From NCBI RefSeq assembly GCF_933775445.1, contig NC_065873.1, positions 29,822,001 to 29,886,000 of the forward strand: a stretch of DNA of 64,000 bases, written 5' to 3'. Under the pieces are notes generated by a model. The model made no database searches. It saw nothing but the letters and a program-made list of their open reading frames with translations, and was not told where the DNA came from. Made by a program: the position numbers and the translations under genes. This DNA is from Argentina anserina (lineage: Eukaryota; Streptophyta; Magnoliopsida; Rosales; Rosaceae). Positions 47,990 through 60,298 of this stretch are shown here, in pieces. The first letter of the stretch is position 1. The number at the start of each line of letters is the position of its first letter.

Positions 47990-49698
47990 ATGGATCTAAG
48001 GGCATCGATCGCGAACCAGACCGACGTTGGTTTGGGGATAACGAAGAAGCTGCTTCAGACCGAAGGCAAGGACAAGAACGTCGTCTACTCGCCGCTCTCC
48101 ATCCACGTGGTGCTCAGTCTGCTAGCCGCTGGCTCCAAGGGCCCCACACAGGAGCAGCTTCTCTCTTTCCTCAAGTCCAACTTCGCCGGCGACCTCAACT
48201 CCTTCGCCTCCGAGCTCGTGGCCGTGATCTTCGCCGACGGGTCACCCACCGGCGGTCCGCGGCTGTCGTTTGCCAATGGCATTTGGGTGGACAAGCCTCT
48301 TGCTCTGAAGGCTACCTTCAAGGAGGTGGTGGAGACTGCTTACAAGGCCGCTCTAAACCAAGTGGATTTCCAGACCAAAGTAAGCACCTTCATCTTTTCT
48401 AGTTGCTTCAATCTTGTATTATATAGCAATTCAAATTATTACTTAACTGCTCTATATTTCATTGCAATACCATTTCTTTATGTTTTGTTTGTGCATAGCA
48501 TTAGATCGGCGTAACGATTTTTCCACTTGACTGTTGAGACAAATTAACATGGTATGCCATTATCGCAGCTATGTCATGCCATTTTTACTTTTATATCATT
48601 GGCTTCTAAATACTGTGTTCAGTGAAACTGAATGGTCAAGTTATCTTTTTTCCTTATTTGTTGGTTGACAATGAACACAATCATACTTACTGCTAGAATG
48701 ATAACGAACAAATGTGGCGTTTTTGTGTGTGTTTGAAACATGATATGGTGATACAATTCCTAGCATGATGCATTGATGCTGAGGTGGCTAATGCGTAAGA
48801 GCTAATGCATGTTATATTATGTTATATTATGCGTAAGAGCTAACACCAGTCTTATCATGTGTTGAGGTAAATTAGTGATTCTCTTGCCCTGATAGCGTTA
48901 TTGTCTAATTTGTTAATCCAGGCTGCTGAAGTGGCTGCTGGAGTGAATTTGTGGGCTGAAAAGGAGACTAGCGGCCTTATCAAAGAGGTTCTTCCTGTTG
49001 GATCAATTGATGCTTCAACTAGGCTTGTCTTTGCAAATGCAGTGTACTTCAAGGGAGCTTGGAGTGAAAAGTTTGAGGCGTCATTCACAAAAGAGTCAGA
49101 CTTCCACCTTCTTGATGGGAGCAAAGTTCAGGCACCATTTATGACCAGCAAGAAGAAGCAGTTCCTAAGTGCCTATGATGGTTTCAAAGTTTTGGGGCTT
49201 CCATACAAACAAGGGGAAGACAAGCGGCGGTTCTCCATGCACATCTATCTTCCAGATGCTAAAGATGGGCTGCCTGCATTGGTTGAGAAAGTTGGTTCTG
49301 GATCAGGGTTCTTAGAGCGCCATCTTCCCTATGATCAAGTTTCAGTGGGCGTATTCAAACTCCCAAAATTCAAGATATCTTTTGGGTTTGAAGCTTCCAA
49401 TTTACTGAAGGGTTTAGGAGTGGTATTGCCTTTTAGTGGTGAAGGAGGTTTGACAGAGATGGTGGACTCAACTGTGGGTCAGAACCTGTATGTCTCCAGC
49501 ATATTCCAGAAGTCCTTCATTGAAGTAAATGAAGAAGGTACAGAAGCAGCTGCTGCCTCTGCTGGTGTTATAAATTTGAGGGGTCTTCCTCAAACCATGG
49601 ACTTTGTGGCTGATCACCCATTCCTCTTCCTCATCAAAGAAGAAATGACTGGAACTGTGCTGTTCATCGGGCATGTGCTCAATCCCCTTGCAGAGTGA
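47990..49698 (+). CDS. Plant serpin of the LR (serpin-ZX/Serpin1) type
   Basis: Two exons, 47990-48379 and 48922-49698, giving 388 residues. I chose [13 protein letters not shown] because it matches the usual MD.R.SI start of plant serpins. Serpin motifs are present: [51 protein letters not shown], the hinge [12 protein letters not shown] and the C-terminal [18 protein letters not shown]. The reactive centre loop reads VINLRG, so the scissile bond should be Arg350-Gly351. Small residues in the hinge predict an inhibitory serpin. LR-type plant serpins bind papain-like proteases such as RD21 and also metacaspases, and restrain proteolysis during stress and cell death. The protein lacks a signal peptide and is probably cytosolic. 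The single intron sits at FQTK|AAEVA, as in other plant serpins. Confidence 0.95.
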
Positions 49699-51073
49699 TA
49701 ATATTTTTATTACACTCTTGTACTGTACCTGAGAGAATATACATGTAGATCAACATCACTCCACTCGACTCGACTCGACTCTGTAGTATTATATAATGTA
49801 TGTTGATGATGTACTGTATTTCGTTAGCTGTTCCTTCCAGTCTTGCTCGCCATGTGCCGATCTTTGTTCGGTCTGCCATGGCGTTTTATGTAGTGTAGAA
49901 TCCGTGATCCCTAATGTTCTTGTCGAAATCTTGGAACAGAAGTTGAATGAGATTTTAACACTTGAGTGTAATCTAGTTCTAAACTACATGTTCCCCCATG
50001 TTAACTATGAAAGCGTTGCAGGCACATGTTTGTGATCCGAGAATTTGGGCATTATTCAGTGTCTAAGTCGGAGATTCTGGATCGAAAAGCTAATAAATGT
50101 GAACGCGCTCCGCCACCAAAATTCCGATAAGGACCGGAGTAGGCGGTGGTGATGAGCTTTGCTTCTGTGTCACTCACTGGATTTGGCAAAGCTACGCATA
50201 TAAGAATTTTTAATAAGAATTTTAGTACGTGACGTTTTTGTAGTAGAAAAGGATTTCTCAGTTAACATGAGCACCGGCTCACCTCGTTCAGACGGACCGC
50301 GTGATTGCACGTGGCTGGCGCGAAATTTTAAATCACTATTTAACGTCAGTTATTTCTCTCCTCAACCTATGCAAAGTTGCAAACCAGCAATGTCTCATTC
50401 AGGTGGCATTTTCTGTAGTATTACGATGGTGCCATGGTAAGCCAAATCTGGGTTAGATTCGGGAGAACAACTAAAGGTACTCATGAACTTGTTGAGGTTT
50501 TATTCTAAACAGTAATTAGGATAAGGCTGGACGCGATAAGACGTTTCACCATACTAATGGCCAAGGTGTTTCTCTAGCCTTTATGATTACCATAGTATGA
50601 TGACATCTTAGTGGTATTCATGACGGGATTCTTAATAAGTAATAGCGAGTTTACCAACCAAGTAAGAATGACTTTCTGGGTGTGAAATTCACACATCAAT
50701 ACATATCCCATTTTTTTACCACTTTCTTGACTTTAAACAAAATTGGTAAAGTTTGTAAACATGGAGAAGATAAAGAAAAACAAAGAAGTCATCCATTAAG
50801 CTGGTACCACAGCATCAAATAGGGAGGCCACTCAGGGCAGTAAAGGAGGGCAATGAATAATGAAGGGAGATAGAGTTGCTCCAGGACCCAGCTGAAAAAG
50901 ATGAGAGTGGCACTAGAGTTATTATCAGCTTTATGGGTGTCGATTTTGGGAAGAGAAAACTTGGTCGGCAAGTGGAACTTCCTCGAAGATGTATATTTTG
51001 CCCATAAAGAATTAATGGCTATGCTCCTGGGTACTCGACAATCATAACGTAATCCTAACCCGCCCCATCAGTT

Positions 51074-51109
<36 letters not shown>

Positions 51110-51410
51110 TCTTCTTCCGTGTGTTCCATAGTTCCATCTCATTGTTTCTTTCTGGATTCTATGTACTGAACTGATCATATATTCAGAAGGAGCTTCTGCC
51201 CGTAAACAGATATAAAATTATCCATCTTTCTGTACTTGTTCTCCTTCTTTGCTCGGAAAAATACCGATAAAGACCTCAGCTTTTTTAGTCGGTCGTCCCT
51301 TTCCCTTTCATTTCATTAAGTTGGTCATTTACGAGGGAGTAGTAACTTGGTACTTCCAGAACAACAAGTCAACAATCTTCAGGAAAGTCGCCAGTTAAAC
51401 GAAGAAGAAG
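49699..51410. other. Intergenic DNA and NAT3 promoter
   Basis: No gene recognised. It includes a (CT)n tract at 51077-51107 and a T/C-rich leader before the NAT3 start. Confidence 0.5.
51077..51107. repeat. (CT)n microsatellite upstream of NAT3
   Basis: About fifteen CT repeats roughly 300 bases before the NAT3 ATG, a frequent feature of plant 5' leaders. Confidence 0.92.
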
Positions 51411-54400
51411 ATGGTGGAGACAGGGCACAACCACCACCACACTCCGCCACCTCAAGAGGCTGCACCGCGACCTATGCCGCTTGGAGCGGCAAGGGGTCCC
51501 ACATGGACTCCAGCTGAGCAACTCCACCAGCTCCAGTATTGCATCCACTCCAATCCCTCTTGGCGTTAGTCTCAGACACTCTGTTTCTTTTTCGTTTTCC
51601 TTTAAATTCTGCCCAATTTTAAGATAGTTTTTGAATATTCTGCATTTTTTTTTGTGTGTGTTGAATTCTAAGGTGGATGCTTTTGGTATCCCTCTTTAGT
51701 TCAGTGACTGCATGTCCTATTTTATGAGGTGGGGTGAGGGTTCTAAAGAATCTTTTTGTTTAATGTTTATGATATTTCTTATGGGGGTCCTTTCCTTCCC
51801 AACTTGCAGCTCGTCTCCACTATTTTTCGTCATGATTACTATTTTTATGTTCAAATCTTTGAAAAAGACTTGCCCTTTTTATTGTTGATAAAACATCATT
51901 GTTCATTCCATATTTGGTTATCCAGCTTAGCTGAATATGATCTCACTCGAAATCATGTAGAAAGTATAAACAGATTGTTATAACGGTACTGCAACAGAAT
52001 GCTTATTGAGTGATTCAATTTTACAGCGGAGACATTCTTACTGGCTTTTCAGCATTACATTGTCATGCTTGGATCTTTAGTCTTGATTGCCAGTGTGCTC
52101 GTGCCTCGGATGGGTGGGGATCATGTACGTTTAAGTTATGTCCTCTTTGTGTAAAATGTGATAGCCTGAGACTAGGGATCACAGACTTGGCTTTGATGTT
52201 TATTTTCTCACTTTATTCTTTCTTTGAACAGGGTGATAAAGCCCGTGTGATTCAGACGTTGCTTTTCATGTCAGCAATAAACACCCTGCTTCAAACGTTT
52301 TTCGGATCAAGGCTTCCAACAGTGATGAATGCTTCATTTGCTTATATGTTGCCAGTGTCGTCGATCATTAATGATTACTCTAATAGGACATTTAAAAGTG
52401 AACATGAGGTAAGCTCCCTTAATTGTGTTTACTTCTTAAGTTTCTGTATAGCGATTTCAATTTGAAACTCAGACTCTGAACTCCCTGAAACCTGAGTGAT
52501 TGCAGAGATTTGAAGTCACAATGAGAACGATTCAAGGATCCCTTATAGTATCTTCCTTCATCAATATCTTCATTGGCTACAGTAGAGCTTGGGGAAGCTG
52601 TACAAAGTATAATCATAATTTTGAGATTGATAGTTGAGTTTAGACCTGATGTGTTCCATTAGGTCGTTGTCTTCATATTTTGGTACTTACTTTTTATGTA
52701 CTCCTCTATCAGACGGTTTAGTCCCATTGTTATTGTGCCGGTGGTTTGTGTGGTTGGTCTCGGCCTTTTCGCAAGGGGCTTTCCACTGGTAATATCTATA
52801 CTCAAATACTGCAGTGCTTTCATGGGATTCCTAGACATATCAAAACCATTCTCAGACTATTCTGCCTATGCAGCTTGCTAACTGTGTGGAGCTTGGCCTG
52901 CCTATGCTGATTCTTCTTGTCATTACCCAACAGGTAAATAAATTTATTCATTGTGCCACTCTTTATTCTTAGAATACTGTTTGCAAGTATAACAAGACTA
53001 TTGCTTCAACTTTCAACAGTATCTGAGGCGTATTCTTCCTAGAGCACATGCCATACTTGAGAGGTTTGCCTTGCTTCTCTGCGTTGGGCTTGTCTGGTCA
53101 TTTGCTGCTATCCTTACCGAGGCTGGTGCTTATAAAAATGTCGGAGAGCAGACTAAACAAAGTTGCCGCACTGATCACTCGCACCTTATAACCTCTGCTC
53201 CTTGGTATGTACAGATGTTGGGGATTTCACCTTGCATAATAAAGTTGATAAATTTTCTTTAAAGAATACTCACAAAATGATCTTGCTTTAAAAAAAAAAA
53301 GGATTAGATTCCCATATCCATTTCAGTGGGGTGCGCCCATATTCAGAGCAAGCCATGTCTTTGGGATGATGGGAGCTGCAATTGTTACAACTGCAGAGGT
53401 CAGTCTCTTCTGCGGACAGTTTAACTTCAAAGTTATAAATACCAATGATAGAGTGTTTTGCTCTGTTATGGAATTTTAAGTTTTGACCTACCTCTGTTTA
53501 GAATTGTATTTGACAATTGACATTCTGATGAAATAAAATAATATGTACTGTGGCAGACAACTGGAACATTATTTGCAGCTGCTAGGCTTTCAGGTGCAAC
53601 CCCCCCTCCAGCACATGTGTTGAGTAGCAGCATTGGCCTACAGGTCTAGTTGCAAAATATTTCATGCAGTTCCTTCTTACACTTTGCCAAATATTATTTC
53701 TGTTGATGCTTAAAAAGAGCTAAGACAATTAGATAACATGTAGTTCTACATCCCCATATGCAGGGTATTGGCATGTTGCTTGAAGGAATATTTGGTGCTG
53801 CTGTTGGTACCACTGCATCAGTGTAAGTAATTATTATGTTTTTTTCGATATATTTTGGGAAAACCATGTGGTTTTATTTTATTTTATTTATTCTTAAGCA
53901 ATTTAGAGACAATCCTGCATGTGTTTGGTAAATGTTTATGTCCAAAAGGAACATATGATCAGGGCTAATGCATGTCCATGAGAAAGGTTTGCATCCATAA
54001 GTCTTCCATGTTGATGAAACTTTTAACATGTATTTCAGGATACATATAGAAAGTCACATGTCACTGTCCTTGTTTACTAAACCTACAGTAGGAAAGCATA
54101 CATTTCTGTTACGCTGACAGTATATGTTGATGTTCCTACAAAATGATGTAACAGAGAAAATGTTGGCCTGCTTGGATTGACACACATAGGGAGCAGGAGA
54201 GTAGTGCAGATATCAGCTGCTTTCATGTTCTTCTTTGCTATATTTGGTTTGTTACATCTCACAAATTTTCAGTCTTATTAGTAATCCTAGTTTATATCCT
54301 ATTGTGTTTGATCATGTCGGTTTGTCTGTCAGGGAAGTTTGGTGCTTTTTTTGCATCTATTCCCTTGCCAATCTTCGCCGCCATATACTGTGTTTTATTT

Positions 54401-54972
54401 GGGATTGTTGGTAAGATATACATATACATATTTCTGAATTGTTTTGTCTCATTCATTTTTTATGAGACTTAACCTTTGTTTTCTGTATCTGCAGCTGCTG
54501 TTGGGATATCATTCATACAGTTTGCGAACAATAATTCTTTAAGAAACATGTATGTTTTGGGGCTTTCCTTGTTTCTTGGGATATCAGTACCACAATATTT
54601 TATCATGACCACAACTGCAGATGGTGTTGGACCAGTTAGAACAGATGGTATATGGGTAAGTCACATCGACAAAAGACTGAACATTTTCTTCCTCCCTTCT
54701 TAATGATGGTTTTCTTGATCTGAATGAATCAAATTTCGTTTTCTTGGGTGCAGTTTGATGATTGGTTAAACACGATCTTCTCTTCGAGTCCGACAGTGGC
54801 AATCATTGTTGGGACACTGCTTGACAACACGCTCGATGCCAAGTATGCAGTCGATGACAGAGGGCTTGCATGGTGGAAACCCTTCCAGAAGAGGAACGGA
54901 GATGTCAGAAATGAAGAATTCTACAGCCTTCCTGTTAGGATACGCGAGTATGTCCCCACGAGATTTCTCTGA
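51411..54972 (+). CDS. NAT3: Nucleobase-ascorbate transporter 3
   Basis: Fourteen exons: 51411-51564, 52027-52124, 52232-52408, 52506-52606, 52713-52788, 52874-52933, 53020-53204, 53302-53398, 53557-53643, 53764-53822, 54155-54246, 54333-54410, 54495-54655 and 54754-54972. Phases close at every junction, giving 547 residues. The protein begins MVETGHNHHHTPPPQEAAPR and continues EQLHQLQYCIHSNPSW as in Arabidopsis NAT3. About twelve membrane segments follow. The NAT signature appears as ENVGLLGLT (366-374), preceded by LQGIGMLLEGIFGAAVGTT. The C-terminus ends PTRFL. The family (NCS2) moves purines, uracil or ascorbate with protons or sodium. Plant NAT3 is a plasma-membrane nucleobase carrier. 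Exon 8 has a very unusual A-rich acceptor region. Otherwise the gene looks intact. Confidence 0.94.
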
Positions 54973-55667
54973 ATAGTAAATAAACACTATAGCATGCCTA
55001 TATGTATATCACAGCAGATTTGTTGTTTTTGTATGCATGTTGAGGCTTAAGCTTCTTGTCATAAGTATAGAACGATGTCATAGAATCCTGTCAGTACCAA
55101 TCATGGTCACCTTTTCTTATGGTAGAATCCTGTCAGTACCAATCATGGTCATGCTTCATGTCACATCCTGGGCCTAAACTTTTGTTTGGAACTAAAAGAA
55201 AAAAAAATCAAGAGAGAAAATGTTTGATCTCACTGAGCTATCAAAGTGTGTATAAATCTGGAATCAGTCTCCATCATGCACCTGGAGACCAAGAGAATGT
55301 GAACGCAGCAGGTTCTGGGCGGCTTGGGAGTACAAGACACTGAAAACCACCAGGCTGGAATTGACTAAAGATGAAGCACTCGAGATCTGATGATCTGATC
55401 GTGGAACCCACACGTTTTCTCTCTTCTACTCCACGCATTGGCCACCATATAGTAATCTTCAAATGATTATTTACTCTCGTTGAACTTCAAAAAAAATTTA
55501 GTTAATTTTACTTTAGATTATCATCACGACCTTGACAAATTCATCATTTTTCTACTGCCTGAACTGTTTTAATATAATCCCACTGGAGAAAAATCAAATG
55601 CATATTCCAACTTTCTTGTTCTAACTTTTGGAATCCTTTTTTTTTTGCTCCCTAATCCCTGAAAATG
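54973..55667. other. NAT3 3' region and intergenic DNA
   Basis: Contains a short direct repeat (AGAATCCTGTCAGTACCAAT at 55082 and again at 55125) in the NAT3 3' region. Open frames at 55119-55343 and 55274-55462 are not recognisable. Confidence 0.5.
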
Positions 55668-55676
55668 TATGACAGA

Positions 55677-56085
55677 GGGGAAAACTTACGTACAAACTAG
55701 TATATACGCGTACGTCCAAACTCTCATTTATTTGCACATTTTGGGAATATAAATATATGATTTTAACCGTTTAAAAGTTTAGTTTATTACTAAAAATCAT
55801 TTATGTAAAAAATCAACATAAACAAAAATTGTCTTCATAGTCGATTGCATCAAACAAATTGACGGTCGATCATGAGACTACTAAATTTCACCATAACCGT
55901 TCATTTGTTTGATGCAATCGACAAAGCAAACGATTTTTGTTTATGTTGATCTTTTACATAAATGATCTTTAGTAATAAACTAAAATTTTGAATGATTAAA
56001 ATCATGTATTTATACTCACAAAATGTATAAATAAATGAGAGTTTAGACGCACGCGTACATACTGGTTTGTACGCAAGGTTTTCCC
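55677..56085. mobile_element. Foldback Mutator-like MITE, ~409 bp
   Basis: The two halves are inverted copies of each other over nearly the whole length. The left half begins GGGGAAAACTTACGTACAAA, and the right half read backwards begins GGGAAAACCTTGCGTACAAA. Later matching blocks include AAACTCTCATTTATTT and GTCGATTGCATCAAACAAAT. The unpaired centre is short (about 55870-55905). Flanks TATGACAGA (55668-55676) and TGTGACAGA (56086-56094) match at 8 of 9 positions, as expected for a 9-bp Mutator-type target duplication. No coding capacity. Confidence 0.85.
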
Positions 56086-56264
56086 TGTGACAGAAACAGA
56101 ATCCTAGGCCTCCTAGGAATCAATACAAAAGCTTAGGAAATATAGGATATCAGAAGTTCAGAACTACAATTTATATGCAGAAAATTATCTTCCCTTAATT
56201 ATTTTTTCTTATACAGCTCTATACTTACAACAAGCTGTAGTGACAGAAGAAATTACAATCTTCT

Positions 56265-59091
56265 TCACTCATCAAGCCAGTCGAGATCGAACCGCTTTTC
56301 TGCAACCTGAACGTGAATGTTTGGCAATGCCTTCTTCCAGAACCTAGAAATCTCTTCGTCACAAACTACACGACCAAGAGAGGGTAAAAGTGCAGTGGAG
56401 GTTGGAAGACTCCTGATTTGTGAGCATTCCCTCATATCAATCTTTTCCAAACTTGCCAACTTGCCAATGTTTAAGGGAAGACCCCTCAAACCACAGCATT
56501 GGGAAATGTTAAGGTACTTCAAGCAACACAGTTCACAAATGTCAGGAGGAAGTTTTTGCAGATATGGGCAAGCATATAGCCTTAGGATTTGCAAACATTT
56601 CAGCTTACTCAAATCCGCTGGCAGCTGCCATAGATTGTGACAGTTGGTCATGCTGAGATTGGTAAGCAAATGCATCCTACAAATGCTTGAAGGTAGCTCG
56701 AACAAATCATCACAATGATCAACTGTGAGTTCTAAGAGCCGAGGAAATGCTGATTGATCGAGGCTGTTATTAATTTTACACAAGATTAATGAAATCTTGC
56801 GTACTTTTCTGGAAGGGAAGGTGGCGGGGGATAAGGGAGGAACTGAGACTTTTTCAAGCCATAGGCTTCTCAAGTTGCTCAAATTCGACAAGACCTCAAA
56901 GCCATGGAGAATTGCATTGGATGCACTGTAATTTATCATGATCAAAGCCTTCAACTTTGGCATGTTACTAACAAAAGGAGGTAACATGTACTCGTTAGAG
57001 GCGAAATTCAATATGAGCACTTCAGCCTTGGGGAGTTCCATCTCGAACCAGTCCATCTCTGTCATCTCACCTGTATATGCATACAATGTTCAGTGTTTGG
57101 TCAAGTCGTGAAGCACAAATGTGCAAAAATCAATAATCTGACCTATCAAGATAAAAGCATTGTATACCTGTATGAATTGATACAATTCGAGCCTGAAATG
57201 GCTCATCCGAATGCCTGTCCCATTCTCTTGGAAGTTCTATCTCTCTTCTTGGCATGAGTAATCGACTCCGCTGATTTACAGAGCCATCATTACTCAAATG
57301 AAGAGCAAGGTCTCTCAGGACATCATGTTGTGTAACTGATATGTCGTAGCAACTGCTATACATATCTCCATCTCTGCCATATTAGTATAAACAATGAGCT
57401 TAAACACAGATTACACTCTCAATTAAGTAAAAGACACTTGTATTGGGGCATACCTTGCATCTTTCACTAGGGTGACAAGATTCTTGTCCGCAAGCTCGTG
57501 AAGAATAGCGAAGGCTTGTTCTTCATCAATGTGATCATGAGTTTCAACCCAAATGTTGATAAGAACATCCAGAGGGATCTTCTTGTCTTCTGGAAAAGCA
57601 CCCAAATCCAGGAAACATTCCCTAACTTTGGGGCTTAAGCATTTCACACTGATTGCCATTCGATTTAGCAGGTCCTTCTCATGTGACTCGCCGATACTTT
57701 CCCCTCGTGACAACCGTTTGCTTGCATTTGCCCAAATCATTTCAGGCTGGTCTCGTAATGAAGACCCGATCACTTTAAGAGCCAAAGGAAGCCTCTTACA
57801 CTCATCAACAATCTATTCGAAGTTGAAGGAAAGATAATCATCAGCTACATTACTTTTCTTTAAGCAAAAATATAAAGAACCAGTTTTGATGGGAAAAATA
57901 CCTGCTTGACCAAATTCTTATCAGCACCAAGAGGAATCGACTTTTGGCCAAAAGCAGAGTGGCAAAACAGAGACACTGCTTCATCTTTACCCAGCAACTC
58001 CACATCATAGTTGGCTTTTGTTATAGATGGGAATTTGATACGTGAAACCACAATGGTTTTACAACCAGGAATGTTGAAGAGCAGTGGCTGAAGCGTCGGA
58101 AGTGACCAAACATCATCCAAAACCACCAGGGTTGGATTTCTCCATTCAAATTGCAAGTTCCTTTGGGGAAGCACTGAGCTGGGACTCAGAACTTGATGCC
58201 CCATAATGAACCCTAAAATCTTGGCCTTCAAGTCTTCTATATCGGGAGATTGTGACACCGTTAGGAACAGGATCCTCTCACCAAAGTAAGCTGCATAAAC
58301 ATTAAACACAACATAATAAGTTAATCAAGCAACTTGTTCCCAAAACCTGAAAGAGATTAAAACTATGAAACCGGAGTCTACTTACATCGAACATGATCGT
58401 CCTTAATCAACTCCTTAACAAGTGTGGTTTTTCCGGAGCCACCAATCCCACTAATTCCGACAATCGAGTCGTCTCTGCCCAAAACCATTTCCTTGACTTT
58501 CTTCAACCCAAAAGTCAAACCCAACACCAACTCACTGCTGCTCTCCCACTGCATCCGACCCTCCTCCTCCACCCGCCTCACCGCCTCTTCCATCCACGAC
58601 ACGCCACCATCACCCCCGCCGCTGCAAGCTCCGATCTTCATAGCACCGAGACTCTGCTCCAGCCTGTAGCCGAGGCCGTCAAGGCGGTCGAAGCGCTCGG
58701 TGGACTGAAACCTTATATGGTGGACGTCAGCCAAGATATGGGCCTGCAATGGACCCTGGATGAACTTGGCGACGGTCTTCTCGATCTTCTCCATCTTCCG
58801 TGCATATCCGAGATTCTTGTAAATGTTGTACCGAGAGGAGAGGAGGACCTTGTGCGCCAGCTCGTGGCCCTGCCGGAGAGTCTCCGAGAGACGGTCGAGC
58901 TGGGACTGGCGGATGGCCGGCAACTCAACGCCAGAGTACTTGATTTCTTCGATTATGGGGAGGAGCTGTAGTATGGACTCTCTGAGGCCGTTGGCGCTGT
59001 CCTTGAACTGCCATGATTTCTTGGATACGGCAATCAGATTCTTCAGAAGCTCCGTGATGATCTCTCCGGCGAAGAAGTCCGTCACTGCCAT
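56265..59091 (-). CDS. ADR1: ADR1-type helper NLR with RPW8 domain
   Basis: Five exons on the minus strand: 59091-58386, 58290-57902, 57812-57454, 57373-57168 and 57070-56265, giving 821 residues. The RPW8-type coiled-coil domain (about 1-140) starts MAVTDFFAGEIITELLKNLI. The NB-ARC domain has P-loop GISGIGGSGKTT (212-223), kinase-2 LVVLDDVW (290-297), KRLPLALKVIG, CFLDLGAFPEDKKIPLD and VTQHDVLRDLALHLS, where QHD replaces MHD as in ADR1. About ten leucine-rich repeats follow, ending in FDLDWLDE. ADR1 proteins act downstream of sensor NLRs with EDS1/SAG101/PAD4 and form calcium-permeable resistosomes. An extra glycine-rich segment (GACSGGGDGGVSW) lies between RPW8 and NB-ARC. The ATG at 59091 is chosen because the RPW8 domain starts there. 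Upstream codons only translate homopolymers. Confidence 0.93.
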
Positions 59092-59095
59092 GGCC

Positions 59096-59118
59096 TTTTT
59101 TTTTTTGGGGGGGGGGGG
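59096..59118. repeat. T11-G12 homopolymer pair at the ADR1 start
   Basis: Eleven T followed by twelve G on the plus strand read as C12-A11 on the coding strand, ending four bases before the ADR1 ATG. Length errors here would not change the called protein, but would change any N-terminal extension. Confidence 0.9.
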
Positions 59119-60298
59119 AAAGGATGGCGTGGCCTCTTTTGTTGTACGGTAGCTTGCTTGCTCTGTTTTTCTTCTTCTTCTTCCGTCTTCTTGATATCTA
59201 TTATAAGCTTTGTTTTCTAACATGTGATCAGTGAGATGTCATAAGGCTCGTAGCTAACTAGTGAACATGCATGGACAATTTAACTTTCATGTTGATTTTA
59301 ACCGGATGGATCAAATGTTACTATGATAATGACCGTCTTCTCCTCCATCATCAAACTTGAGTGAGTCAAGCTTTAGACTTTGGAGTATGAGTTGGAGATA
59401 CTCATTAGCGTTTGAATCAGTCGTCAACTCACTAATCAATTAAGAAAACTTAATGGCTAGGATTGACAACTCAGATAAGATTGGATTTAAATTCAAATCC
59501 TTTCGTTTGTTTGGTTTCACGGATTAGAACTGGAATAGATAGTAAAAGAAGCAGATATTTGTTCAGTTCGGTCTTCTTTATTTTCTCCATTTTTCAATCT
59601 CCCACGAGCTAAAATTCATCAAGCGTTCGGAGCTCAATCAACAATGGCAGAAAATAGACAAAATCTATTCTTCTACGACCTCCCAACACCAAGAATGGAC
59701 GAGCGTCTCCAATCTTACAAGCAAAACGGGTTCCCAGAACCCCGACTCCCGCCACTTGAAAAACCCCGATGATGTCTGAACCTTCCTCAAATCCTCCTTT
59801 ACATATATTCTGAAGTCCTCAATTCTCAGCCGCGCTCCGGCCACAAGCCAAGTCGTCGTTGCTAACGTCCTCGCCGTTAAGCTTTTGGATTTCAGTCAGT
59901 CATGTCGATCGACACAACTTGCTATGTTTGAGTGTTTTATCTCAAGTGGAGACAAAGAAAGAGTGATGCGCATCCTTTTGAATTATAATCTGGCAGGACT
60001 TGTTTATATCCCAGCTTTCTAACAGGATTTTCATATCCTAGTTTGATAAGATTTGAAAATCCAATCCTAGATCAATCTGATCTACCAAACGCCAGAATAG
60101 ATATGTTTATCTCCTATCCGGTTACAAACAAACATGGCCAATGAGCGAGTAGCAGAGTAAGTGGGCATCATCAGACTTCTTCAAACACAAGGTATCAAGA
60201 TCACCACTTGCTCAGTTTATCGATCTCAAATCACAAGCAGGAGACATATAGATAGAATTTCACTACCAGTGCTATCCCAAAGTGAACCAGATAACAAC
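59119..60298. other. Region between ADR1 and the fasciclin fragment
   Basis: ADR1 promoter, then a 42-codon frame at 59644-59772 (starts MAENRQNLFFYDLPTPRMDE) with no known family, so possibly a captured gene fragment. The flanks at about 59508 (CGTTTGTTTGGTTTCACGGA) and 60090 (inverse: GGCGTTTGGTAGATCAGATT) are loosely inverted, hinting at a decayed DNA element. Confidence 0.35.

Noticed and set aside
49796..50035. Frame starting MYVDD, reminiscent of reverse transcriptase YVDD
   Set aside because: The match is four residues only. No other reverse transcriptase blocks surround it, and it lies in the serpin 3' region.
58393..58971. 192-codon plus-strand open frame
   Set aside because: It lies exactly antisense to ADR1 exon 1, which has clear RPW8 and P-loop motifs. 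GC-rich coding DNA often leaves the opposite strand open.
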